The notes beneath the pieces are model-generated. The model was given only the letters and a program-made list of their open reading frames with translations, had not been told where the DNA came from and made no database searches. Shown here piece by piece: positions 1-5,424 of a stretch of DNA of 6,893 nucleotides. The first letter of the stretch is position 1; the number at the start of each line of letters is the position of its first letter. Origin of the DNA: Lentimicrobium sp. (GTDB taxonomy: Bacteria; Bacteroidota; Bacteroidia; Flavobacteriales; Flavobacteriaceae); assembly GCA_022758945.1 (NCBI GenBank), contig JAEMQE010000082.1, forward strand, positions 1-6,893, in the 5' to 3' direction. The translations under genes were made by a program, and so were the position numbers.

Positions 1-256
1 TTACGCTAAATTCTTTTCTGATAATTAAAGGTTGGTACTGTCTTTTTCCTGAGGCTTGCCCTGTTGCCATATCTCTTGGCGATTTTACATCATAGTCGAA
101 TGCAATGGAGCAACCTGTTTCTGTTTGAATTACACGACATTTAACATTTTTTTTCTGATCATAACCTGAAGTTTTTGCTGCATCTTGTGCAAATAATGGA
201 GCAGTAAAATTGGTAAAAGCAATAAAAGCTATTGCTACAAAGATTGATTTTTTCAT
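1..256 (-). CDS. Exported small protein with Hcp-like SPRD/GQASGKR motif (partial, C-terminus beyond the window)
   Basis: An open frame runs from ATG at 256-254 to the left edge without a stop, giving 85 residues. Residues 1-23 form a typical Sec signal peptide (MKKS, a hydrophobic core, then LFA before Q24), so the product should be exported. The mature part has two cysteines (C40, C49), and residues 59-76 hold SPRD followed by GQASGKRQYQP. That motif resembles the segment of T6SS tube (Hcp) family proteins that reads SPRDAASG.PTGKRQHKP; this comparison is from memory, not a search. A signal peptide is not expected on a true cytoplasmically assembled Hcp, so a secreted relative or chance similarity are both possible. 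The gene lies 170 bp downstream of the DPYLKV repeat gene on the same strand, and both products begin MKKSI. The reading frame is well supported; the family assignment is tentative. Confidence 0.7.
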   Translation of the reverse strand, partial: MKKSIFVAIAFIAFTNFTAPLFAQDAAKTSGYDQKKNVKCRVIQTETGCSIAFDYDVKSPRDMATGQASGKRQYQPLIIRKEFSV

Positions 257-270
257 AATTTCTAAAGTTT

Positions 271-422
271 AATTGTTACTTTTTAGTTGTTTAGTAATAG
301 ATACTTTTAGTTCAAAAATTGTTACCCTATTCATCTGAAAAAAAAATCAGATTTTTATAATTTCAAATTTCCAAAAGAACGATTACAAGTTTATATCAAC
401 TTGCGTTTACAATTGTTACCCT
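271..422. repeat. Short direct repeats containing GTAACAATT (minus-strand reading)
   Basis: The 12-mer AATTGTTACCCT occurs at 317-328 and 411-422, and its core AATTGTTAC recurs at 271-279. Read on the minus strand these are AGGGTAACAATT twice and GTAACAATT once. They lie between the two exported-protein genes: one just after the stop of the repeat protein gene, and one in the probable leader of the gene at the left edge. A related AGTAACAAA lies in the leader of the repeat protein gene (975-983). They may be regulatory elements or traces of local duplication. The sequence match is certain; the meaning is not. Confidence 0.45.
333..352. repeat. Small inverted repeat with A8/T8 loop
   Basis: ATCTGA at 333-338 and TCAGAT at 347-352 form a 6-bp stem around eight A residues, followed on the plus strand by T352-T356. 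The U-tract follows the stem only on the plus strand, where no gene ends, so it is not a classical terminator for the minus-strand repeat protein gene. It could still mark the 3' end of that transcript or be chance in AT-rich DNA. The rest of the 170-bp gap (257-426) shows only the short direct repeats and no promoter I could defend. Confidence 0.3.
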
Positions 423-426
423 TCCA

Positions 427-939
427 TTATTCTTTTTTAGTGGATGTCACTTTCAAGTAAGGATCCGAAGAAGATTTTTGGCTTTGATCTCCCGAGACTT
501 TGATTGTTGTGTTTTCTGGAGCTTTTTTTTCAGTAGTCACTTTCAAATAAGGATCTGCAGCTGATCGTTGACCTTGGTCTCCAGCAACTTTAAATCTATT
601 ATTTTCTTGAGCATTTGCTTTATTGGCAGATGACACTTTCAAATAAGGATCGGCAGCTGATTTATTGCTATTGCCTTTTTGAGTACTACTTCCCTTTATT
701 TCCCGAGAATTATTATCAGTGACTTTCATAAAATCACTATCTTCTCCCTTATGTTTAAAGGAATTACCTTTAATTTCACCTGTTTTAACATTGGCATCGG
801 GATCAGTAGGAAGGTCTTTTACATCGGCATCTAATACTTTTCTAGATGCAGTTTTATTTGTGTTGTCATTTTTGCTAACTTGCGCAAATGCAATTGAACC
901 CATAAACAAAGCTCCAATAAATGCGATCGATTTTTTCAT
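427..939 (-). CDS. Exported DPYLKV-repeat protein of unknown function
   Basis: The product is 170 residues, with a clear Sec signal peptide (1-19, MKKSIAF...SIAFA before Q20). The mature chain has no cysteine, is rich in Lys, Ser, Asn and Asp, and looks largely disordered. From about residue 55 it is built of four degenerate units of about 25-35 residues. Each opens with EIKG, FKVAG or IKVSG, continues through a Gln/Lys/Ser-rich stretch, and ends in (D)PYLKV. Exact DPYLKV copies lie at 97-102, 129-134 and 159-164; a decayed copy, SDFMKV, lies at 68-73. The last two units share GDQ(G/S)Q(R/K)S before the motif. I do not recognise the family. The regular motif suggests a repeated binding site or a periplasmic or surface stress protein, which is inference. 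The ATG at 939-937 is fixed by the signal peptide. The first 19 bases overlap the divergent SET-domain gene. Confidence 0.85.
   Translation of the reverse strand: MKKSIAFIGALFMGSIAFAQVSKNDNTNKTASRKVLDADVKDLPTDPDANVKTGEIKGNSFKHKGEDSDFMKVTDNNSREIKGSSTQKGNSNKSAADPYLKVSSANKANAQENNRFKVAGDQGQRSAADPYLKVTTEKKAPENTTIKVSGDQSQKSSSDPYLKVTSTKKE
430..777 (-). repeat. In-gene tandem repeat array encoding the DPYLKV units
   Basis: Four degenerate coding units lie here. The plus-strand text CACTTTCAAATAAGGATC recurs almost unchanged around 447-465, 537-555 and 633-651, each time encoding DPYLKV plus the following Thr or Ser codon on the minus strand. Spacing is about 90-96 bp. The units have diverged more between the motifs than within them, as expected if the motif itself is selected. 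Confidence 0.75.
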
Positions 940-1379
940 ATTTCAAGAAATTTAAAAGTGATAAAAATAATTTATTTGTTACTAAACCTAATAATTCAAA
1001 TTATGTGGCCATTTCTACTATTCACGGCCGTGGCGTTTTTGCTCAAAGAGCCATTACGACAGGAACTATAATCGAAGAGTGTCCCATTATAAAAATGAAA
1101 CTCCAAGAAATGACGGTACGAAAACAAATGCTGCTCAATTACTACGCTTTTATGATAGATGAGCAAAATGAATATACAGGAATTGCACTAGGTTATGGCT
1201 CATTATACAACCATTCCGACACCTGCAATGCAACCTATTATTTCGATAAAGAAAAAGAACTTATGATTTTTGAAGCTACGCATCCTATTGCCAAAAATCA
1301 GGAAATTACCATCAACTATCTCGGCCCCAATTCTGATGGGAAATCCATAGAAAATTGGGTTAATAAACCCGAAATATGA
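921..1379 (+). CDS. Stand-alone SET-domain protein-lysine methyltransferase
   Basis: The product is 152 residues and carries the SET-domain landmarks in order. HGRGVFA at 35-41 is the GxG-type AdoMet-binding N-terminal motif; GYGSLYNHSD at 91-100 contains the NHS core; EITINYLG at 128-135 corresponds to the C-terminal E.xxxY motif. SET proteins transfer a methyl group from S-adenosylmethionine to protein lysines; small bacterial members of this kind have no well-known substrate. No signal peptide is visible, so it is probably cytoplasmic. The ATG at 921 places its first 19 bases over the start of the divergent exported repeat protein gene. The only other in-frame start I see is GTG at 1005 (residue 29), which would leave the SET domain nearly intact. 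Residues 20-30 read like genuine protein, so I keep ATG 921 without certainty. No clear promoter was found. Confidence 0.8.
   Translation: MRSIFSYFKKFKSDKNNLFVTKPNNSNYVAISTIHGRGVFAQRAITTGTIIEECPIIKMKLQEMTVRKQMLLNYYAFMIDEQNEYTGIALGYGSLYNHSDTCNATYYFDKEKELMIFEATHPIAKNQEITINYLGPNSDGKSIENWVNKPEI
983..990 (-). promoter_or_regulatory. Possible -7 element for the DPYLKV-repeat gene
   Basis: The minus strand reads TAGGTTTA, seven of eight positions of the Bacteroidota -7 consensus TAnnTTTG. It lies about 45 bases upstream of the ATG and inside the coding region of the divergent SET gene. No TTTG is seen at the usual 19-21 base spacing upstream, so support is weak. Confidence 0.25.
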
Positions 1380-1402
1380 AATTTTTACTTTAAAAATTTC
1401 AT
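1376..1402 (+). terminator. Perfect AT-rich hairpin overlapping the SET gene stop codon
   Basis: ATGAAATTTTT (1376-1386) and AAAAATTTCAT (1392-1402) pair perfectly over 11 bp around a 5-base loop, and TGA at 1377-1379 is the SET gene stop. A run of six T follows at 1413-1418. The stem has only two G-C pairs and the T run is 10 bases away, so it may be a weak terminator or an mRNA 3'-end stabiliser rather than an efficient intrinsic terminator. Confidence 0.4.
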
Positions 1403-1477
1403 AAATATACACTTTTTTACTAACCACGCTATTTTTTTATTGTTTTTATTTAAAATAAATAAAAATTACAAATACAA

Positions 1478-1513
1478 AAAAGCCCTTTCGATACTACCTT
1501 CGAAAGAGCTTTT
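1478..1513 (-). terminator. Intrinsic terminator of glmM (possibly bidirectional)
   Basis: AAAAGC-C-CTTTCG at 1478-1490 pairs with CGAAAG-A-GCTTTT at 1501-1513 around a 10-base loop, with a single C/A mismatch. Read on the minus strand, the hairpin ends GGGC followed by six T, about 20 bases after the glmM stop, which is a standard intrinsic terminator. On the plus strand it ends GCTTTT then AAA, so it may also stop read-through from the SET gene, less efficiently. Confidence 0.85.
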
Positions 1514-1533
1514 AAATGGATATAAAAACGGTT

Positions 1534-2928
1534 TTAAATTCCTGCTACCGTTTTTATTTCTTCAATAATTCTTAATGCTAAAGCATCTGCTTTTTCTTGT
1601 GAGGCTGCTTCTGTATAAATACGAATAATAGGTTCCGTATTCGATTTGCGGAGGTGAACCCAATTTTCGGCAAAGTCAATTTTTACACCATCGATGGTTG
1701 TAATGTCTTCGTTTTTATATTTTTCGGTCATTGCTACCAGAATCGCATCGACATCAATTTGTGGTGTCAATTCGATTTTGTTTTTGCTCATATAATATTC
1801 CGGATACGAAGCTCTCAAAGCAGAAACACTCATTTTTTTGTTGGCCAAATGCGTTAGAAATAAAGCCACACCCACTAAACTATCACGTCCGTAATGCAAT
1901 TCAGGATAAATAATTCCGCCGTTTCCTTCACCCCCAATAATGGCATTATTTTTCTTCATCAACTCCACTACGTTCACCTCGCCTACAGCACTAGCTTCGT
2001 AATTTCCATTATGTGCATTGGTTACGTCACGCAAAGCGCGAGAAGAAGACATATTCGAAACTGTATTTCCCGGAGTTTTGCTTAATACATAATCAGCACA
2101 AGCCACCAAAGTATATTCCTCGCCAAACATTTCGCCGTCTTCACAAATGAAAGCCAAACGATCTACATCTGGATCTACCACGATTCCTAAATCGGCTTTT
2201 TCTTCGACCACCAATTCTGAAATATCAGTTAAATGTTCCTTCAACGGTTCTGGATTGTGAGGAAAATGTCCGTTGGGTTCGCAATATAATTTTACGACTT
2301 CAACTCCCATTAATTCCAATAATTTTGGAATAATAATTCCTCCAGAAGAATTCACACCATCAACAACAACTTTGAATTTAGCCGCTTTCACGGCTTCGAT
2401 ATCTACCAATGGCAAGTTCAAAACTTCATCGATATGAATGTCCATATAAGCATCATTTTCAATGATTTCGCCTAAATCATCTACACCCGAAAAATCGAAT
2501 GCTTCCGCTTCGGCTATTTGAAGGATTTTTTCTCCTTCGATACCATTCAAGAATTCTCCTTTTCCATTCAATAATTTCAAGGCATTCCATTGTTTTGGAT
2601 TGTGCGAAGCCGTAAGAATGATTCCACCATCGGCACTTTCCAAAGGAACGGCTACTTCAACAGTTGGCGTTGTTGAAAGTCCCAAATCAACCACATCAAT
2701 TCCCAATCCTATTAATGTATTTACTACCAAATTATGAATCATTGGCCCAGAAATTCTGGCATCACGACCTACAACAACTTTTAAATTTTTATTGTTTTTG
2801 TCATTGCTATTTTTCAACCAAGTTCCATAAGCCGAAGCAAATTTTACCGCATCAACCGGAGTCAGGTTATCTCCCACTTTTCCGCCAATAGTACCTCGAA
2901 TTCCTGATATAGATTTTATTAAAGTCAT
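1534..2928 (-). CDS. glmM: Phosphoglucosamine mutase (alpha-D-phosphohexomutase family)
   Basis: This 464-residue protein has the full length expected of the family and all four signature regions. The phosphoserine loop TASHNP is at 106-111, with S108 as the residue phosphorylated during catalysis. The metal-binding DPDVDR is at 252-257, the sugar-recognition loop GGEGNGG at 332-338, and the phosphate-binding RKSNTEP at 427-433. The N-terminal GIRG (9-12) is also typical. GlmM converts glucosamine-6-phosphate to glucosamine-1-phosphate in the cytoplasm, feeding UDP-GlcNAc synthesis for peptidoglycan and LPS. GGEGNGG replaces the GEQSGH-type loop of proteobacterial GlmM. I recall the GGE.NGG form from archaeal and Bacteroidota members, so phosphomannomutase or phosphoglucomutase activity cannot be excluded from sequence. 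The gene is single, with its own probable promoter and terminator, and diverges from acpH. Confidence 0.92.
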   Translation of the reverse strand: MTLIKSISGIRGTIGGKVGDNLTPVDAVKFASAYGTWLKNSNDKNNKNLKVVVGRDARISGPMIHNLVVNTLIGLGIDVVDLGLSTTPTVEVAVPLESADGGIILTASHNPKQWNALKLLNGKGEFLNGIEGEKILQIAEAEAFDFSGVDDLGEIIENDAYMDIHIDEVLNLPLVDIEAVKAAKFKVVVDGVNSSGGIIIPKLLELMGVEVVKLYCEPNGHFPHNPEPLKEHLTDISELVVEEKADLGIVVDPDVDRLAFICEDGEMFGEEYTLVACADYVLSKTPGNTVSNMSSSRALRDVTNAHNGNYEASAVGEVNVVELMKKNNAIIGGEGNGGIIYPELHYGRDSLVGVALFLTHLANKKMSVSALRASYPEYYMSKNKIELTPQIDVDAILVAMTEKYKNEDITTIDGVKIDFAENWVHLRKSNTEPIIRIYTEAASQEKADALALRIIEEIKTVAGI

Positions 2929-2932
2929 TTAA

Positions 2933-2962
2933 TTTTAGAGTTTAGATTTTAGATTGCAGATT
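2933..2962 (-). repeat. Left arm of the 30-bp inverted leader repeat (glmM leader)
   Basis: This 30-mer is the reverse complement of 3117-3146 with one mismatch (G2956, where the other copy implies T). Read on the minus strand it forms the glmM leader, built of AATCT(A/G) and AAATCTAAA steps, and ends four bases before the glmM ATG. If the -7 element at 2970-2977 is real, transcription would begin at about the first base of this arm, making the repeat essentially the whole glmM 5' UTR. Confidence 0.85.
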
Positions 2963-2969
2963 TCGGATA

Positions 2970-2977
2970 CAAATATA
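2970..2977 (-). promoter_or_regulatory. Probable -7 promoter element of glmM
   Basis: The minus strand reads TATATTTG, an exact match to the Bacteroidota -7 consensus TAnnTTTG, 41 bases upstream of the glmM ATG. The predicted start of transcription falls near 2963. No TTTG -33 box is present at 19-21 bases spacing (the sequence there is AGACTCAT), so this rests on the -7 element and its position alone. Confidence 0.45.
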
Positions 2978-3055
2978 AAAAAGTTATGTGTTTAATGAGT
3001 CTTAAATTGTAAGTTACTAATTCTTTTAAAAAATTCAAGGATTCGTGTTTTTTTA

Positions 3056-3063
3056 TATCTTTA
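3056..3063 (+). promoter_or_regulatory. Possible -7 element for the acpH-ggt operon
   Basis: TATCTTTA matches seven of eight positions of TAnnTTTG and lies 82 bases upstream of the acpH ATG, within the 2929-3145 divergent intergenic region. No convincing -33 TTTG is present. It is the best plus-strand candidate found there, but weak. Confidence 0.22.
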
Positions 3064-3116
3064 TCAAATTACAATTAAAATCATAATTCAAGCAAAAAAG
3101 GGAAATTGAGAAGTCC

Positions 3117-3146
3117 AATCTGAAATCTAAAATCTAAACTCTAAAA
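3117..3146 (+). repeat. Right arm of the 30-bp inverted leader repeat (acpH leader)
   Basis: This is the partner of 2933-2962, matching 29 of 30 bases in inverted orientation, with 154 bases between the arms. It is made of AATCTGAAATCT and AAATCTAAAC steps, and its last base is the A of the acpH ATG, so it is the leader directly in front of the start codon. The arms could pair as a cruciform in DNA. A transcript starting between them would carry only one arm. Confidence 0.85.
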
Positions 3147-3730
3147 TGAATTTCCTAGCACACATATATCTTTCCGGCAACAGCGATTTGATGAAAATTG
3201 GCAATTTTATGGCCGATGGCATTCACGGGAAACACTTTGATACGTTTCCAAAGGAAATTCAAAAAGGAATCATTCTGCACCGTTCCATCGACACATTTAC
3301 CGATGCTCATCCTGTTTTTCGGCAAAGTACCAAAAGGCTGCACGCCAATTACCATCATTATTCCGGAATCATCGTAGATATTTTTTACGACCATTTTTTG
3401 GCCAAAAACTGGAAAAATTATTCTGATGAAAGATTGGAAGATTATTCCGAACGTTTTTACCAATCTTTGAGAGACAATTATAAAGATTTGACTCCAAAAA
3501 CCCAAAAAATGATGCCTTATATGATAGAATATAATTGGCTCCTGAGTTATCAAACCATAGAAGGCATCGAAAGCGTTTTGGCAAAAATGGATACAAGGAT
3601 GAAACACAATTCAAATATGCGGTTTTCAGTTGCGGAGTTGAGAACTTTTTATTCTAATTTTGAAACCGAATTCACCACTTTTTTTGCAGCATTAATAGTA
3701 CATTCGAACCAGAAAATACAAACATTATGA
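3146..3730 (+). CDS. acpH: Acyl carrier protein phosphodiesterase (ACP hydrolase)
   Basis: The product is 194 residues, the usual length for the AcpH/DUF479 family. The conserved pattern is present: MNFLAH at 1-6, IGNFMAD at 18-24, GIILHR.IDTFTD.HP at 41-56, and DIFYDHFLA at 78-86, with H6, D24, H45, D49, D53, H55, D78, D82 and H83 as likely metal or catalytic residues of the HD-like fold. AcpH hydrolyses the 4'-phosphopantetheine arm from holo-ACP in the cytoplasm, giving apo-ACP. There is no signal peptide. The ATG at 3146 directly follows the inverted-repeat leader. The stop codon overlaps the start of the next gene as ATGA (3727-3730), which suggests translational coupling with ggt copy 1, although the biochemical link is not obvious. 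Confidence 0.88.
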   Translation: MNFLAHIYLSGNSDLMKIGNFMADGIHGKHFDTFPKEIQKGIILHRSIDTFTDAHPVFRQSTKRLHANYHHYSGIIVDIFYDHFLAKNWKNYSDERLEDYSERFYQSLRDNYKDLTPKTQKMMPYMIEYNWLLSYQTIEGIESVLAKMDTRMKHNSNMRFSVAELRTFYSNFETEFTTFFAALIVHSNQKIQTL

Positions 3731-5412
3731 AAAAAACAATATTACTAATTGCTTTAGCCATTTTAGGCTGCAAACCGAATGAAAAAACTGTAGAACCCAC
3801 AGGTTTAGTAACCTCAAAAGCGATGGTTGTTTCGGCGCGTGAAGAAGCATCAAAAATTGGTAGCGAAATAATGCAAAAAGGCGGTAACGCTTTTGATGCA
3901 ATGGTCGCCACCGAATTGGCTTTGGCAGTTGCTTATCCGCAAGCAGGAAATATTGGTGGAGGTGGTTTTATGGTTTTCAGGAAAGCAAATGGTAAAACTG
4001 GTGCTATTGATTATCGTGAAAAAGCACCACTGGCTGCATCTAAGGATATGTTTCTGGATAAAAACGGAAACGTGATTGAAGGAAAAAGCACCGAGACAGC
4101 GTTAGCTATTGGAATCCCGGGAACTATAGCTGGTTTGTTTGAAGTAAACAAAAAATATGGCTCGATGCCAATGAGCGAAATCCTGAAACCCGTGATTGCA
4201 TTGGCAGAAAAAGGTGTTGTTGTCACTGAATTTCAGGCGCAAAGTTTGGCTGATTATCGAAACACTTTCGTTAAAATTAATGGACCAAATAGCCTACTTT
4301 CTAAGCAATATAAGGCTGGTGACACCATAAAATATCCTGCATTGGCTGAAACCTTAAAAAGAATTGCCAAAAACGGTCGGGATGAATTTTACAAAGGAGA
4401 AACAGCGCAGCAATTAGTTGCTTTTCTTTCGAAAAAAGGAGGAAATACAACGCTGGAAGATTTGAATAAATACGAGGCAAAATGGAGAACTCCAATCACA
4501 TTCCAATACAAAGATTTGAAAATTACCTCAATGTCGCCGCCAAGTTCTGGTGGAATTTGCCTCAATCAAATTATGAAAATGATTGAGCCTTACAACATTT
4601 CAGAAATGGGTCAAAACAGCACAAAAGCGATTCAACTCATCACGGAAGCGGAACGTAGAGCTTATTCAGACAGGAATTATTTTCTGGGTGATCCAGATTT
4701 TGTCAAACTTCCTATGGCAGCATTGGTTAATCCTGAATATTTAAAAAGCAGAATGAGTGACTTTACATTCGATAAAGCATCAAAGTCATCTGTAATTGGT
4801 CACGGCAAAATTCAAGGTTATGAAAGCAAGCAAACTACACATTATTCTATTGTGGATGCAGCTGGAAATGCCGTTTCGGTGACGACAACCTTGAACGATA
4901 ATTACGGTTCAAAAATATATTGTGACGAGCTGGGTTTTTTCCTGAATAATGAAATGGACGACTTTAGCGTAAAACCTGGAGTTCCTAATTTGTATGGTCT
5001 TACAGGAAATGAAGCCAACAGTATTGCTCCACAAAAAAGAATGTTAAGCTCAATGTCGCCAACGATTGTGGAGAAAAACGGTAAACTTTTTATGGTGGTT
5101 GGAACACCAGGAGGTTCTACGATAATCACCTCGGTTTTGCAAACGATTTTGAATGTGTATGAATTCAAAATGAGTATGCAAGATGCTGTGAATGCGCCTC
5201 GATTTCATCACCAATGGTTACCAGACGAAATCACTTTTGAGCCTAATTCTTTTTCTCCAGAATTGTTAGAAAATTTGAAGAAAAAAGGATACAAAGTCAA
5301 TGAAACTAATAAAGAAATCATTGGCGAAGTTGATGCTGTTTTGGTGTTGCCAAATGGAAAATTAGAAGGCGGAGCAGATAAAAGAGGTGATAATAAAACG
5401 GTGGGGTTTTAA
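3727..5412 (+). CDS. ggt: Gamma-glutamyltransferase, predicted lipoprotein (copy 1)
   Basis: This 561-residue Ntn-hydrolase matches bacterial GGT (E. coli about 580) end to end. The start gives a short lipoprotein signal, MKKTILLIALAILGC, with C15 as the lipidated cysteine. GGGGFM is at 77-82, and R97 in DYREKAP binds the glutamyl carboxylate. PPSSGG is at 271-276. QTTHYS places the autocleavage nucleophile at T370, giving large and small subunits. N390, E409, D412, the serine pair S441-S442 and the oxyanion glycines G462-G463 line up with the known E. coli pocket, and Y423 with the gate tyrosine Y444. It should hydrolyse or transpeptidate gamma-glutamyl groups of glutathione and similar peptides, in the periplasm or on a membrane face. 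It overlaps acpH by 4 bp and is followed after 12 bp by a second copy. Confidence 0.95.
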   Translation: MKKTILLIALAILGCKPNEKTVEPTGLVTSKAMVVSAREEASKIGSEIMQKGGNAFDAMVATELALAVAYPQAGNIGGGGFMVFRKANGKTGAIDYREKAPLAASKDMFLDKNGNVIEGKSTETALAIGIPGTIAGLFEVNKKYGSMPMSEILKPVIALAEKGVVVTEFQAQSLADYRNTFVKINGPNSLLSKQYKAGDTIKYPALAETLKRIAKNGRDEFYKGETAQQLVAFLSKKGGNTTLEDLNKYEAKWRTPITFQYKDLKITSMSPPSSGGICLNQIMKMIEPYNISEMGQNSTKAIQLITEAERRAYSDRNYFLGDPDFVKLPMAALVNPEYLKSRMSDFTFDKASKSSVIGHGKIQGYESKQTTHYSIVDAAGNAVSVTTTLNDNYGSKIYCDELGFFLNNEMDDFSVKPGVPNLYGLTGNEANSIAPQKRMLSSMSPTIVEKNGKLFMVVGTPGGSTIITSVLQTILNVYEFKMSMQDAVNAPRFHHQWLPDEITFEPNSFSPELLENLKKKGYKVNETNKEIIGEVDAVLVLPNGKLEGGADKRGDNKTVGF

Positions 5413-5424
5413 AATAACTTGAAA

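Noticed and set aside
333..352. Hairpin between the two exported-protein genes as an intrinsic terminator
   Set aside because: The stem is only 6 bp and the T-tract follows it on the strand where no gene ends, so I list it only as an inverted repeat.
719..955. Plus-strand open frame of 78 codons opposite the DPYLKV repeat gene
   Set aside because: It lies antisense to a well-supported signal-peptide gene, overlaps the SET gene start in another frame, and has no recognisable domain.
3001..3116. Possible riboswitch or small RNA in the glmM-acpH intergenic region, such as a glmS-type element
   Set aside because: The sequence is AT-rich without a conserved paired core; apart from the leader arms and weak promoter-like boxes nothing structured is visible.
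2933..3146. The inverted repeats as ends of an insertion sequence or MITE
   Set aside because: The arms are outermost, but each abuts a start codon, I see no target-site duplication outside them (the left flank is AATGAC... on the minus strand and the right flank is coding), and the 154-base interior carries a plausible promoter and no transposase. A MITE origin is not excluded but is unsupported.
3155..3607. Minus-strand open frame of 150 codons opposite acpH
   Set aside because: It is long but entirely antisense to a conserved acpH frame; the translation is rich in Phe, Ile and Cys with no domain, as expected of a shadow frame in AT-rich DNA.
4011..4226. Antisense open frame in ggt copy 1 whose translation resembles the one at 5706-5915 in copy 2
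   Set aside because: The similarity between the two antisense frames (and between 4902-5168 and 6612-6863) is explained by the 76% identity of the two ggt proteins on the sense strand; no start-site or domain evidence supports real genes.
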